In this document: piece by piece, positions 25,296-34,438 of the stretch
Layout of the letters: the number at the start of each line of letters is the position of its first letter
Position numbering within the stretch: the stretch's first letter is position 1
NCBI GenBank assembly: GCA_003150405.1
Contig: QAMM01000007.1
Location: forward strand, 124,001-188,000
DNA length: 64,000 bases
Source: Clostridiales bacterium
GTDB lineage: Bacteria; Bacillota; Clostridia; Oscillospirales; Ruminococcaceae
Reading direction: 5' to 3'
Program-made: the position numbers and the translations under genes
Notes under the pieces: model-generated
Database searches by the model: none
Told to the model about the DNA's origin: nothing
What the model saw: only the letters and a program-made list of their open reading frames with translations

Positions 25296-25963
25296 AACCG
25301 GCCAAAAACGCTTTTCAGGAGGTATCTCCGGCAGAAAAGGGAAGCCCTTTTTATCGTGGGCTATCTTACCTGATTCCCAAGCGAACCGTGGACATCCTCT
25401 GCTCCTTTGTTGCGCTCGTCTGTCTTTCACCGGTTTTCCTTGTTACAGCGGTTGCAATCCGGCTTGAATCCAAAGGGTCTGTCTTTTTTCTTCAGGAACG
25501 CGTCGGCCAAAGTAAGCGCGTTTTCAAAATGTACAAGTTTCGCAGTATGCGGGCAGATGCCCCGAAACTTCATCAGGTTTTAAAGGAACAGTATGGGGAT
25601 ACATCCGGTTCCTTTAAAATAAAGGATGACCCACGTATTACAAAGGTAGGTAAATTTATCCGCAAGCTTAGCATTGATGAGTTGCCACAGCTTCTCAACA
25701 TTATAAAAGGCGATATGAGCATCGTCGGTCCCCGGCCTTTGCCGACCTACGAGGCGGCAGATCTGCCTGAAAAATACGACGATCGTTTCCGCGCTTTACC
25801 GGGGCTTACCTGCACCTGGCAGATCAGCGGACGGAGTGAAATTTCGTTTGATAAACGGATGCAGCTGGATATTGACTATGTCCGGGAGCGCTCTTTTTGG
25901 AAAGACATTGGCTTGATTTTTCGGACCATTCCCGCCGTGTTTTCCGGAAAAGGCGCGTATTAG
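25283..25963 (+). CDS. priming sugar-phosphate transferase (bacterial sugar transferase family)
   Basis: A 226-residue phosphoglycosyl transferase that loads the first sugar-1-phosphate onto undecaprenyl phosphate. It has one N-terminal membrane segment (RTVDILCSFVALVCLSPVF), then the catalytic block GSVFFLQERVGQ, FKMYKFRSMR, LSIDELPQLLNIIKGDMSIVGPRP and LPGLTCTWQISGR. The length matches the compact PglC/EpsL form rather than the large WbaP form. It overlaps the kinase/pyrophosphorylase fusion, so the UDP-sugar made there may be its substrate. Confidence 0.93.
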   Translation: MEQIEPAKNAFQEVSPAEKGSPFYRGLSYLIPKRTVDILCSFVALVCLSPVFLVTAVAIRLESKGSVFFLQERVGQSKRVFKMYKFRSMRADAPKLHQVLKEQYGDTSGSFKIKDDPRITKVGKFIRKLSIDELPQLLNIIKGDMSIVGPRPLPTYEAADLPEKYDDRFRALPGLTCTWQISGRSEISFDKRMQLDIDYVRERSFWKDIGLIFRTIPAVFSGKGAY

Positions 25964-25987
25964 TTTGTAAAATGAGAGAGGGATTTT

Positions 25988-26968
25988 ATGGCAATCTTGA
26001 TCTGCGGCGGAGCAGGATACATCGGTAGCAACATCAACAAGTTGCTCAGCCAAAAGGGATACAACACCATCGTATTTGACAACCTGGTCTATGGGCACCG
26101 GGAACTTGCCAAATGGGGCCGCCTCATTGAAGGCGACCTTTCAGATACACAGGCCATTGACCGGGTGTTTGAAGAAAATAAAATTGACGCCGTGTTCCAT
26201 TTTGCCGCCTATGCCTACGTCGGGGAAAGTGTACACGAACCGGCGAAATATTACCACAACAATGTAACCTGTACGCTCAACCTCTTGGAAGCTATGCGCA
26301 AACACGGGTGTGAGAAAATTATTTTTTCCTCCACCTGCGCCACCTACGGCATCCCTGAAACGGTGCCAATCACCGAGGACATGCCGCAGAATCCCATCAA
26401 TCCTTATGGGGCTACCAAGCTGATGGTTGAGCGTATTTTTAAGGACTACGCCGCCGCTTACGGCTTAAAGTTTGCCGTCCTTCGCTATTTCAATGCCGCA
26501 GGTGCAGACCCGGAGGGAGAGATTGGCGAATGGCACCAGCCGGAGACCCATTTGATCCCGCTTGTGCTGGATGCAGCTGCCGGTGTGCGGGAGAGCATTC
26601 AGGTGTTTGGAACCGATTATCCCACCCCGGACGGCACCTGTGTCCGCGATTATATCCATGTTTACGATTTGGCAACCGCACACCTGCTCGCACTGGAGCA
26701 TTTAAACCGGGGCGGGCAAAGCGACTTTTTTAACCTGGGCAATGCAAAAGGGACTTCGGTGCTGGAGGTTATTGACGCAGTTAAGGCGGTAACGGGCAAA
26801 GATTTCCGGGTGGATTATTCACCGCGCCGGGCGGGCGACCCGCCAATGCTGGTTGGAAGCAGCGAAAAGGCGGCTTCGGTGCTGGGCTGGGAACCGAAAT
26901 ATGCCGATATTGAATCCATTGTGTCCCATGCATGGAACTGGTACCAGAAGCTGAACAAAAGCCGATAA
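25988..26968 (+). CDS. galE: UDP-glucose 4-epimerase
   Basis: An NAD-dependent SDR-family epimerase, 326 residues, the normal GalE length. It interconverts UDP-glucose and UDP-galactose (or the N-acetyl forms). The N-terminal CGGAGYIGS binds NAD. The catalytic pair is in NPYGATKLMVERI (YxxxK), with the Ser/Thr in SSTCATYG. DYIHVYDLA, the RRAGDPPML block and the tail domain are intact. GAGAGGG lies before ATG 25988. It provides UDP-galactose-type precursors for the locus. Confidence 0.94.
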   Translation: MAILICGGAGYIGSNINKLLSQKGYNTIVFDNLVYGHRELAKWGRLIEGDLSDTQAIDRVFEENKIDAVFHFAAYAYVGESVHEPAKYYHNNVTCTLNLLEAMRKHGCEKIIFSSTCATYGIPETVPITEDMPQNPINPYGATKLMVERIFKDYAAAYGLKFAVLRYFNAAGADPEGEIGEWHQPETHLIPLVLDAAAGVRESIQVFGTDYPTPDGTCVRDYIHVYDLATAHLLALEHLNRGGQSDFFNLGNAKGTSVLEVIDAVKAVTGKDFRVDYSPRRAGDPPMLVGSSEKAASVLGWEPKYADIESIVSHAWNWYQKLNKSR

Positions 26969-27138
26969 AATCATTCGCCCGGCAGATTTCGGTTCGCCGG
27001 GAATTCAGGGCGCTTTTGGGAAAGGCAACGTTCGCCTTTTCGGAGGCACCCTGCTTACCATATATGGGCAAGCTTATTGCTTAGCCTTTAAAAATTTCCA
27101 ATTGGTAAAACGATTCGCAGAGGGAGACCATTTTAATA

Positions 27139-28125
27139 ATGAATATTGTTTATGCAAGCGACAATAATTACGCGGAAATTTTGGGAGTCTCGCTGGTTTC
27201 GCTGTTTGAAAACAATAAGGACGCAGATAAAATTGACGTCTATATTCTGGAAGATCATATTTCGGAACAGAGCAAGCAGCAGTTAAATAGTGTTTTTTCA
27301 AAATACGGCCGGACAGGAATTTTTATCCCCATTCCGGACTTGAGTCAGAAAGTTGGTATTGAAGTCGATTCCCAGCGTTGGTCCATGAGCACCTTTTCGC
27401 GTCTGTTTTTGGCAGAGCTGCTTCCAGAAGGAATTGAAAAAGCGCTTTATCTGGACTGTGACACCATTGTTACCGACACCCTCCGTCCTCTATGGGAAAC
27501 TGATCTTGATGATTATGCCATTGCAGGCGCGGAGGACTGTATTTCAAAGGGCCACAAAAAAAACATTGGCCTGGCGGAAGACGACATCTATCTACAGGCC
27601 GGAATTCTGTTGATTAATTTGAAATATTGGCGCGAAAATGGCGTGCAGCTAAAATTTATGGATTTTATTGTAAAATACCACGGAAAAACGCCTTATGTGG
27701 ATCAAGGCGTTATTAACGGCGTTTTATCCCGAAAGGTGCTGCCGTTTGATATACGGTATAACGCATATACCGTGCTGTTCGATTTTTCCTATCCTCAATT
27801 ATTAAAATATAGAAAGCCTCACAATTTTTATACGAAGCAGCAGGTTGAAACGGCCAAAAAATCGCCGGCAATCGTTCATTTTTCTGCCAGCTTCCTTTCG
27901 CTGCGTCCGTGGATTCAGGGCAGCACTCACCCTTACACCGGCGAATGGCTCCGCTTTAAGGATATGTCTCCCTGGAAAGATTCACCGTTGTGGGAAGACC
28001 GGCGCAGTGGTTTAAAAAAGACCTACGAAAAGTTTTACAAGGCAATGCCGCAGTCTTTCTCGGTATGGCTTTCGGGCCTGTTGCATTCCGATTTATTTCC
28101 CCTGATACAACGCCATTCCAAATAA
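27139..28125 (+). CDS. family 8 glycosyltransferase
   Basis: A 328-residue retaining glycosyltransferase of the GT8/LgtC family. It begins MNIVYASDNNYAEILGVSLVSL and carries the metal-binding DxD in ALYLDCDTIVTD. LQAGILLINLKYWR and the Asp of PYVDQGVINGVL are conserved. It adds a hexose from a UDP-sugar to the growing repeat unit on the cytoplasmic face. GAGGGAG lies 12 bases before ATG 27139. The ~170 bases between galE and this gene show only a weak CCCGGC/GCCGGG hairpin. Confidence 0.92.
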   Translation: MNIVYASDNNYAEILGVSLVSLFENNKDADKIDVYILEDHISEQSKQQLNSVFSKYGRTGIFIPIPDLSQKVGIEVDSQRWSMSTFSRLFLAELLPEGIEKALYLDCDTIVTDTLRPLWETDLDDYAIAGAEDCISKGHKKNIGLAEDDIYLQAGILLINLKYWRENGVQLKFMDFIVKYHGKTPYVDQGVINGVLSRKVLPFDIRYNAYTVLFDFSYPQLLKYRKPHNFYTKQQVETAKKSPAIVHFSASFLSLRPWIQGSTHPYTGEWLRFKDMSPWKDSPLWEDRRSGLKKTYEKFYKAMPQSFSVWLSGLLHSDLFPLIQRHSK

Positions 28126-28154
28126 AAATTATTTTTTAATAACAGGTGATAAAG

Positions 28155-28970
28155 TTGAAAGAAAATTTAAGGAAATTACAGCTGGCAGAACTTGGAATTT
28201 TTAAGGAAGTTGTCAAGTTGTGTGAACGGCATGATATTCCATATTATGCTATGGCAGGCACCGCGCTCGGCGCCGTCCGCCATAAAGGCTTTATCCCATG
28301 GGATGACGATATGGATCTCGGTATTCCCCGGCCGTATTACGAAAAATTTGCAGAAGCGGCAAAAAGAGAATTACCGCAATATTTCCAACTGGAGTTTTCA
28401 AAAATTGCGCAGTTGTACCGTGTTCACGACACTAGGCTGCATATGAAGGTCGAAACCTTTATGACCGGTACGGACAGCGATGTTTACTCCCCTTTTGTAG
28501 ACCTGCTTGTTATTGACGGAATGCCTTCCGGCAAGCTACGCCGTAATCTGCATGAGCTGCATTACCTGTTTTTGCGGATGCTTTTAAAATTTCATTTTAT
28601 CCAATACATTCAGGTTGACGCGCGTAAACGCTCTCTTGCAGAACGGCTTGTTATTCGAACGGCAAAGGTGCTGCGGTTGCACAAGGTTTTCTCCTACGAG
28701 TGGACTTCGAAGAAGCTACACCGCTGTGCTACAAAATACGACTACGACTCTTCCGAGTGGTGCGCTGTAATTGGTGGATATTACCGTTTTGGGGATATTT
28801 ATCCAAAATCCCGTCTCGGTAAACCAACTCCTGTTCCATTTGAAGATACTGAAATTAATCTGCCTGAAGAAGTGCACGAGTATTTAACAGCACTCTACGG
28901 AGACTATATGGTTGAGGTTTACCGTGCGCCGCATGCGGTTGATTTTATCGAAGAATCGTCAAACATATAA
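28155..28970 (+). CDS. LicD-family phosphotransferase
   Basis: A 271-residue LicD/fukutin-fold transferase. In pneumococcus LicD moves phosphocholine from CDP-choline to sugars of teichoic acids. Homologues move other phospho- or phosphono-alkyl groups from CMP-linked donors. The signature YAMAGTALGAVRHKGFIPWD followed by DDMDLGIPR is intact, with metal-binding Asp residues. TTG 28155 is chosen because AGGTGAT precedes it at normal spacing; GTG 28146 lies inside that site. With the phosphonate genes at 33-37 kb, it is the natural candidate to attach 2-hydroxyethylphosphonate to the glycan (inference). Confidence 0.88.
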   Translation: MKENLRKLQLAELGIFKEVVKLCERHDIPYYAMAGTALGAVRHKGFIPWDDDMDLGIPRPYYEKFAEAAKRELPQYFQLEFSKIAQLYRVHDTRLHMKVETFMTGTDSDVYSPFVDLLVIDGMPSGKLRRNLHELHYLFLRMLLKFHFIQYIQVDARKRSLAERLVIRTAKVLRLHKVFSYEWTSKKLHRCATKYDYDSSEWCAVIGGYYRFGDIYPKSRLGKPTPVPFEDTEINLPEEVHEYLTALYGDYMVEVYRAPHAVDFIEESSNI

Positions 28971-28991
28971 AAATAGGTCAGGAGGAAACTA

Positions 28992-30041
28992 ATGCCCTTA
29001 GTTAGCATCATTGTCCCAGTTTATAGCGTGGAACTTTACCTGCGTCAGTGTATGGACAGTCTCATAAACCAGACGCTCAAGGATATTGAAATTATTGCAG
29101 TAAATGACGGCTCTCCGGACAACTGTGGTAAAATTTTGGAAGAATATGCGCAGAAAGACGCGCGTATAAAGGTAATTCATATCGAAAATCACGGGGTATC
29201 TTATGCCAGAAACCTTGGAATTGACAAGGTAACGGCAAAATGGACCTGTTTTGTGGATCCGGACGACTGGGCAGACCATACCATGCTGGAAGAGGCCTAC
29301 ACTCTTGCCGAAAACCGTAATGCGGATCTCGTTATGTGGAATTATTATTTGGAATATCCGCACAAACAGGTACTTGGCGAAGCAGTAAGCGCTCCAGTTC
29401 ATCAATTGACGCCAGAAGAGCTTGTGGATTATCGCCTGCGGATGCTGGGCAGCTGCAAAATGAATGGGCAATTTTTCTGGAAGGGCGCCTCCTATCCCTG
29501 GTGCAAGCTTTACCGTACCGAACTGCTCAAAAAAAATGATGTCCGTTTTTTGCTTGGCGTCCATCCAACGGAAGACACTTATTTTAACTACCAGTTCATG
29601 GAGTTTGCAAAAACCGCGGTTTTCATTAATAAACCATTGTTCCATTACCGGCAGAATGAGGGTTCGGTCATACACCGGTGGACCGACAATAACTTTTCCA
29701 ATGTTGACCTTGTAATTGATGCACTTGAAGAGTTTCATAAAAAATTTCCAAAGGCAGATCCAAAGCGCTACCAACAAGCAATTTATTCCCGGCTAATCAA
29801 TACCTATATGCTTGGGCTGGAACGTACTTATGTTCACAAAGACCGCCCTTATTCCTTCCGTCAAACGCTTCGGTTGATGAAAGAACAGCTCAACACCCCG
29901 CGATATGCAGAAGCATTTGAAAAGGTTGACACAAGCGCTATTAACAAGAAAGCAAAGGCCGTTTGTCTTTTCGGCCAGTGGAAGTGGGTGCTTCCATTGT
30001 ATCTGTTGGGTTGGGTAAGACGAATTTCCAGAAAATTTTAA
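28992..30041 (+). CDS. family 2 glycosyltransferase
   Basis: An inverting GT2 enzyme, 349 residues. The N-terminus VSIIVPVYSVELYLRQCMDS, the donor motif IIAVNDGSPDN, the second Asp pair FVDPDDWAD and the region CKLYRTELLKK are typical of CpsI/EpsJ-like polysaccharide transferases. The C-terminal ~70 residues are basic and hydrophobic, consistent with membrane association. AGGAGG lies close before ATG 28992. It adds a sugar to the lipid-linked repeat unit; sugar and linkage are unknown. Confidence 0.93.
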   Translation: MPLVSIIVPVYSVELYLRQCMDSLINQTLKDIEIIAVNDGSPDNCGKILEEYAQKDARIKVIHIENHGVSYARNLGIDKVTAKWTCFVDPDDWADHTMLEEAYTLAENRNADLVMWNYYLEYPHKQVLGEAVSAPVHQLTPEELVDYRLRMLGSCKMNGQFFWKGASYPWCKLYRTELLKKNDVRFLLGVHPTEDTYFNYQFMEFAKTAVFINKPLFHYRQNEGSVIHRWTDNNFSNVDLVIDALEEFHKKFPKADPKRYQQAIYSRLINTYMLGLERTYVHKDRPYSFRQTLRLMKEQLNTPRYAEAFEKVDTSAINKKAKAVCLFGQWKWVLPLYLLGWVRRISRKF

Positions 30042-30099
30042 TGCGTCTTTACGTCTGTTATGACTTTTATGAAAAATGAAAGGAAAGGATAAACAAAAA

Positions 30100-31416
30100 A
30101 TGGGTACGCTTTCTGCTCTTCTTCATAAGGATTATTCCCCATATCTTACCCGTATTTTTTCAAAGACATGGGTTTTGATTCTCCTTTTTCTTCCCTTTTT
30201 CAAGCCAGGTTCTTTTGAATACCTCGGCATACCGTTTAATTGGATTGACGTGCTGCTGACCATTGCCAAAGCGGGCGTTGCCCTGTTTGCCTGCCTCCTG
30301 TATCTTTACAATAAAAAACTGTCTGCATTGACCGTTTCCGCAGGGGTGTTCAGCGCGCTGCTGCTGCTTTCTACGGTATTGAATCATGGAAATATAAAGA
30401 CAGCCCTGGTCTACACGGTAAATATTGTGGGCGTTTGTGTTTTAACCGAGCTTGCGGCCCGGTATTCCTTCCGGAATCTGCTCCGGTCGTTGTATTACCT
30501 GCTCAGTGTTTTACTCATTCTCCATCTGGCGTCCCAATTTATCTTTCCAAACGGCATGGCGCTGCACGAATACTATAACTATAAAATATATTTTATGGAA
30601 ATTGACAATCAAATGGCGCCGTTGGTATTCCTGTCCATGTTGGTCACAATTCTCTACTCCGAGTACGTTTACCAACGTATAACCTGGCCGGCGGTGGGAA
30701 TGTTGGCGGTTTCCAGCGCAATTATTCTGAAATCCTGGTCGGCGAGCGCCTTGGTCGGCTGGTTTATCTTCCTTGTGTTTCTGGTGTTTTTTTACCGCCG
30801 GAAGCTGGGCCGCTTTTTTAAGTTCCACTACCTCGCGGCGGCGTATATTGTCATCTTCTTCTCCTTTGTCGTATTCCGTTTGCAGAACCTGCTTTCCTTT
30901 ATCATTGTCGATATCCTGCATAAGGATTTGACCTTTACCCACCGGACCGAGTTCTGGGACACCGCCTATTCCCTGATTGCAGGGCATTGGTTCGTTGGAT
31001 TGGGCGTCCCAATAGAAAAGGGGCATATCTGGTCCATCTATTACAACAAGTTTTTTTATGGACACAACATTGCTATCGAGCTGCTGCTGGTCGGCGGTAT
31101 ACTGTTGCTGGCGGCATTTTTAGTGGCGCTGTTTTTCTGTGGCAGGCGGGTGATATCGGTCAAAAATCATCCGTGGGCGACGTTGGTATCGGCGCTGCTG
31201 TTCAGCTTTTTTATCGTTATGCTTATGGAATCGTATTACCAGAGTACAGCTTTCTGGCCAATGCTCGTCATCGCCTTTTCACTGCCGAGCGGTATTGCAG
31301 AGGCCACAGAGTTCCAGCAGCAGAACCCTCAACTTGGGGAGCGGAAGGGAACCTCTTTAAAATTGCATCAGTTCTTTTGCGATTTTAAACAAAAAATGGC
31401 GAGGAGCAAAAAATGA
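30100..31416 (+). CDS. Wzy-like polysaccharide polymerase / O-antigen ligase family membrane protein
   Basis: A multi-pass membrane protein of 438 residues with about ten hydrophobic segments. A long extracytoplasmic loop contains HRTEFWDTAYSLIAGHWFVGLGV and a YNKFFYGHNIAIELLLVGG motif, the pattern of Wzy/WaaL-family proteins, which polymerise or ligate repeat units on undecaprenyl carriers. Primary similarity in this family is low, so the role rests on topology, this loop and the neighbours. ATG 30100 has GGAAAGGA upstream; ATG 30076 has no ribosome site. The last four bases overlap the flippase start (ATGA). Confidence 0.82.
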   Translation: MGTLSALLHKDYSPYLTRIFSKTWVLILLFLPFFKPGSFEYLGIPFNWIDVLLTIAKAGVALFACLLYLYNKKLSALTVSAGVFSALLLLSTVLNHGNIKTALVYTVNIVGVCVLTELAARYSFRNLLRSLYYLLSVLLILHLASQFIFPNGMALHEYYNYKIYFMEIDNQMAPLVFLSMLVTILYSEYVYQRITWPAVGMLAVSSAIILKSWSASALVGWFIFLVFLVFFYRRKLGRFFKFHYLAAAYIVIFFSFVVFRLQNLLSFIIVDILHKDLTFTHRTEFWDTAYSLIAGHWFVGLGVPIEKGHIWSIYYNKFFYGHNIAIELLLVGGILLLAAFLVALFFCGRRVISVKNHPWATLVSALLFSFFIVMLMESYYQSTAFWPMLVIAFSLPSGIAEATEFQQQNPQLGERKGTSLKLHQFFCDFKQKMARSKK

Positions 31417-32963
31417 ACCGAACCGAAAGCAGTTTTAAAAATTTAATTGTCGCGTTTGGGGGCCAGTTTATTGGCCTGATTATCAGCGTCGTTACGCGAG
31501 TCATTTTTGTTAAATTTCTAAGCAGTGAATATCTGGGGTTAAACGGGCTGTTTACCAATATTTTAACCATGCTCTCCCTTGTAGAATTGGGAATTGGCCC
31601 CGCAATGGCCTATGCGCTTTATGAGCCGCTGGCAAAGCATAATACCGAAAAGATAAAATCGCTCATGTGGCTGTATAAAAAGGCTTATATTGTCATTGGT
31701 ATTGCCGTGCTGGTCATTGGCGCCGCGCTGATCCCGGCCCTTCCATTTATTATTACCGACATGCCGGACATCCCCTATATCAACCTTATCTATATGCTTT
31801 TTGTTGCGAATACCGCGGTTTCCTATTTTTATTCCTACAAGCGGTCGCTGATCATCAGTGACCAGAAGCGGTATATTGCAACCATATACCGTTATGGCTT
31901 TTACATTGCGCTCAACATTTTCCAGATTATTGTACTCGCGGTTACCGGGAACTATATCCTGTTCCTTGTTTCACAGATTCTGTTTACCTGGCTGGAAAAT
32001 TTCTTTGTCTCCCGGAAAGCGGACAAAATGTACCCTTATTTACGGGAGAAAAATATTGAGAAGCTGGATGAGGAATCTCTCGCATCCATTAAAAAAAATG
32101 TCTACGCCATGGTGTTCCACAAGGTATTTGGAGGCATTGCTACCGGAGCAGTAGACGGTTTGATTATCACACGGTTTGTCAACCTCATTGCAGTTGGTAT
32201 TTATTCAAACTACCAATTAGTTACCCAAGCGCTCCACACCGTGTTGTCGCAGCTTTATAACTCCATTATTGCCAGTGTGGGCAATTTGGGTGCAACCGGC
32301 GACTATGCGAAAATGACCAGCATTTTCAATAAAACAAATTTTGTTACCTTTTGGACGTACGGGTTCTGTTCCATCAGCCTCATGGTGCTGTTTGAACCGT
32401 TTATCCAGTTGTTTTTTGGCGCGGAATACCTGTTTACGCAGTGGGAAGTTCTTGCAATCGTAATCCAGTTTTACCTGACCGGCATGCGCAAGTCCGTTCT
32501 CGCTTTTCGCGACGCAACCGGTGCCTACTGGTATGACCGGTATAAACCGATCTTTGAACTGGCGTTTAAGCTGATCTTTTCCATTCTGCTTGCCATTAAA
32601 TTCGGTGTAATTGGTGTATTCATTGGCACCAGCATCAGCATTTTGCTGACTGGTTTCTGGGTGGAGCCTTACGTTCTTTACAAGCACGTGCTGCACGCAA
32701 AGCTCTCGTCCTATTTTATCCGCTACGCCGGGTACACAGCGCTGACAGTTGCCGCCGGCTTTGTTACCTATTGGCTGGCTATGCTCATTCCAATGGGCGG
32801 TTGGGCCGGCCTAATCCTCCGGGGTATCCTCTGTATAGTTGTTCCAAATGCCATTTTTGTCCTGGTATTTCACCGCTCAGAAGACTTCCAGTATTTCATT
32901 GGAATGGCCCGTTCGCTCTTTTCCAAAATAAGGAAAAGAAAAAAGAAAGAAACGAATGTATAA
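31413..32963 (+). CDS. Wzx-like oligosaccharide flippase (MOP/PST family)
   Basis: A 516-residue integral membrane protein with about 14 hydrophobic segments. The N-terminus FKNLIVAFGGQFIGLIISVVTR and the GLFTNILTMLSLVELGIGPA block are typical of polysaccharide flippases of the MOP superfamily. It moves lipid-linked repeat units to the outer face for polymerisation. The start overlaps the polymerase stop by four bases, showing tight coupling of the pair. The mix of polymerase and flippase marks this as a Wzx/Wzy-dependent system. Confidence 0.92.
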   Translation: MNRTESSFKNLIVAFGGQFIGLIISVVTRVIFVKFLSSEYLGLNGLFTNILTMLSLVELGIGPAMAYALYEPLAKHNTEKIKSLMWLYKKAYIVIGIAVLVIGAALIPALPFIITDMPDIPYINLIYMLFVANTAVSYFYSYKRSLIISDQKRYIATIYRYGFYIALNIFQIIVLAVTGNYILFLVSQILFTWLENFFVSRKADKMYPYLREKNIEKLDEESLASIKKNVYAMVFHKVFGGIATGAVDGLIITRFVNLIAVGIYSNYQLVTQALHTVLSQLYNSIIASVGNLGATGDYAKMTSIFNKTNFVTFWTYGFCSISLMVLFEPFIQLFFGAEYLFTQWEVLAIVIQFYLTGMRKSVLAFRDATGAYWYDRYKPIFELAFKLIFSILLAIKFGVIGVFIGTSISILLTGFWVEPYVLYKHVLHAKLSSYFIRYAGYTALTVAAGFVTYWLAMLIPMGGWAGLILRGILCIVVPNAIFVLVFHRSEDFQYFIGMARSLFSKIRKRKKKETNV

Positions 32964-33307
32964 GGCAATGGGCTTGGCCAGCGTTTTATTCTTTGTAAAT
33001 GGATAGAATAAAGCAACCGGTGATAATACGCAGTGTGCACAAATCGTTAAAAAATCAACGAGTCCGCCGGATTCCTTTTTTCGTGGCGGTTCATTATCTT
33101 GAAGATGCTGCAAGGGAGATATTCTCGTTGGTGCCTGAGCATATTGCAGGTCTGAACACCGGTGTTGACGCCGGCATAAAAATGAAAGTTAAAGGATCCA
33201 CGGTGAAAACAAAAGACCACATAAGGTCTGGTTTATATATAAACTGGGACCGTTAAAACATGCGTTAAAATAAAATTAATTATCATTTCGTAAGGCGGTG
33301 TACCGTT
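32964..33307. other. intergenic stretch with a decayed acyltransferase-leader copy
   Basis: About 345 bases between flippase and phosphonopyruvate decarboxylase. The 85-codon frame at 32999-33256 has no ribosome site and no recognisable content. Inside lies a copy (33035-33060) of the leader found at the start of both acyltransferase genes, followed by diverged sequence. It may be a rearrangement scar. Confidence 0.45.
33035..33060 (+). repeat. leader repeat, copy A
   Basis: A 26-base segment matching 37643-37668 at 23 positions and 38878-38903 less closely. The shared core is CGTTAAAAAAT(C/T)AACG. Copies B and C lie inside acyltransferase genes; this one has no start codon in frame and no G run. 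Confidence 0.6.
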
Positions 33308-34435
33308 GTGTTGAATACAAATGACTTGCTCAACCGTTTAGAGCAAAACAATATCTCCTTCTTTACCGGCGTGCCGGACTCCCAGCTCAAAGCGCTCTGC
33401 GACTGCTTAATGAAACGCTTTGGCATTGGGGAACAGCACATTGTTGCGGCGAACGAAGGCAACGCGGTTGGTTTAGCCGCGGGTTATCACATGGCGACGG
33501 GGAAAATCCCCTGCGTCTATATGCAGAACAGCGGGCTTGGAAATGTGGTCAACCCGGTGGCGTCGCTGCTCAATGAAAAGGTCTACAAAATCCCCACGCT
33601 GTTTTTTGTGGGCTGGCGGGGCGAACCAGGTGTAAAAGACGAGCCGCAGCATATTTTCCAGGGCGAAATTACCCTGAAGCTGCTGGAGGATTTGGGGATT
33701 GCAGCCGAAATTCTGGACAAGACCACCACGCCGCAGGACTTTGAGCGGATGCTCTCCCGCTTTCTGGAAATCCTCCGCGCCGGCGGCTGCGCCGCTTTTG
33801 TCGTGCGCAAGGGTGCGCTGGAGTTTGACGGAAAAGCAAATTACCACAACGACTACCGCATCGTGCGGGAAGAGGCAATCCGCCACATTGTAAAGGCGGC
33901 GGGTGAGGACGTCATTGTCTCCACCACCGGCAAGCCTTCACGTGAGCTGTTTGAGATCCGGGAGCAGAACGGCCAGCTGCACCGGTACGATTTCCTTACC
34001 GTGGGTTCGATGGGCCACAGCTCGATGATTGCCCTTGGAATTGCTTTAAACAAGCCGGAACGGCGAATTTGGTGCGTAGACGGCGACGGCGCTTTGCTGA
34101 TGCACATGGGCGCCGCGGCGGTCATTGGGGCAAAGCAGCCGAAAAACCTGATTCACATTGTTCTCAATAACAACGCGCATGAAACCGTGGGCGGAATGCC
34201 GACGGTTGCCTCAACGGCGGATTTCTGCAAAATTGCCGAGGCGTGCGGCTACCGCAAAGCCTTCCGCGTGACCGAGGAGGGGCAGCTTGACACCGTGCTG
34301 GAACAAGCAAAAGGTTTGAACGGCCCTGTATTCGTTGAAATCATGGTGGGGCTTGGATCCCGCGCGGATTTGGGCCGCCCGACGACGACCGCGCTTGAAA
34401 ACAAAGAAAATTTCATGAAGTTTCTGGAGGGCTGA
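33308..34435 (+). CDS. phosphonopyruvate decarboxylase
   Basis: A thiamine-pyrophosphate enzyme, 375 residues, that converts phosphonopyruvate to phosphonoacetaldehyde and so makes the unfavourable PEP-mutase step irreversible. The short N-terminal PYR half (FFTGVPDSQLKAL, AANEGNAVGLAAGYHMATG) and the PP half with VDGDGALLMHMG, then LNNNAHETVGG, are diagnostic of Ppd. Start GTG 33308 follows GGCGGTG. It is the first gene of the phosphonate module, followed three bases later by the cytidylyltransferase gene. Confidence 0.94.
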   Translation: MLNTNDLLNRLEQNNISFFTGVPDSQLKALCDCLMKRFGIGEQHIVAANEGNAVGLAAGYHMATGKIPCVYMQNSGLGNVVNPVASLLNEKVYKIPTLFFVGWRGEPGVKDEPQHIFQGEITLKLLEDLGIAAEILDKTTTPQDFERMLSRFLEILRAGGCAAFVVRKGALEFDGKANYHNDYRIVREEAIRHIVKAAGEDVIVSTTGKPSRELFEIREQNGQLHRYDFLTVGSMGHSSMIALGIALNKPERRIWCVDGDGALLMHMGAAAVIGAKQPKNLIHIVLNNNAHETVGGMPTVASTADFCKIAEACGYRKAFRVTEEGQLDTVLEQAKGLNGPVFVEIMVGLGSRADLGRPTTTALENKENFMKFLEG

Positions 34436-34438
34436 TCC

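Noticed and set aside
28992-29777. 259-codon minus-strand frame opposite the GT2 gene
   Set aside because: It is antisense to an unmistakable glycosyltransferase and has no motif or ribosome site of its own.
32999-33256. 85-codon ORF between flippase and phosphonopyruvate decarboxylase
   Set aside because: No ribosome site and no protein-like conservation; it overlaps the decayed leader repeat in a different frame.
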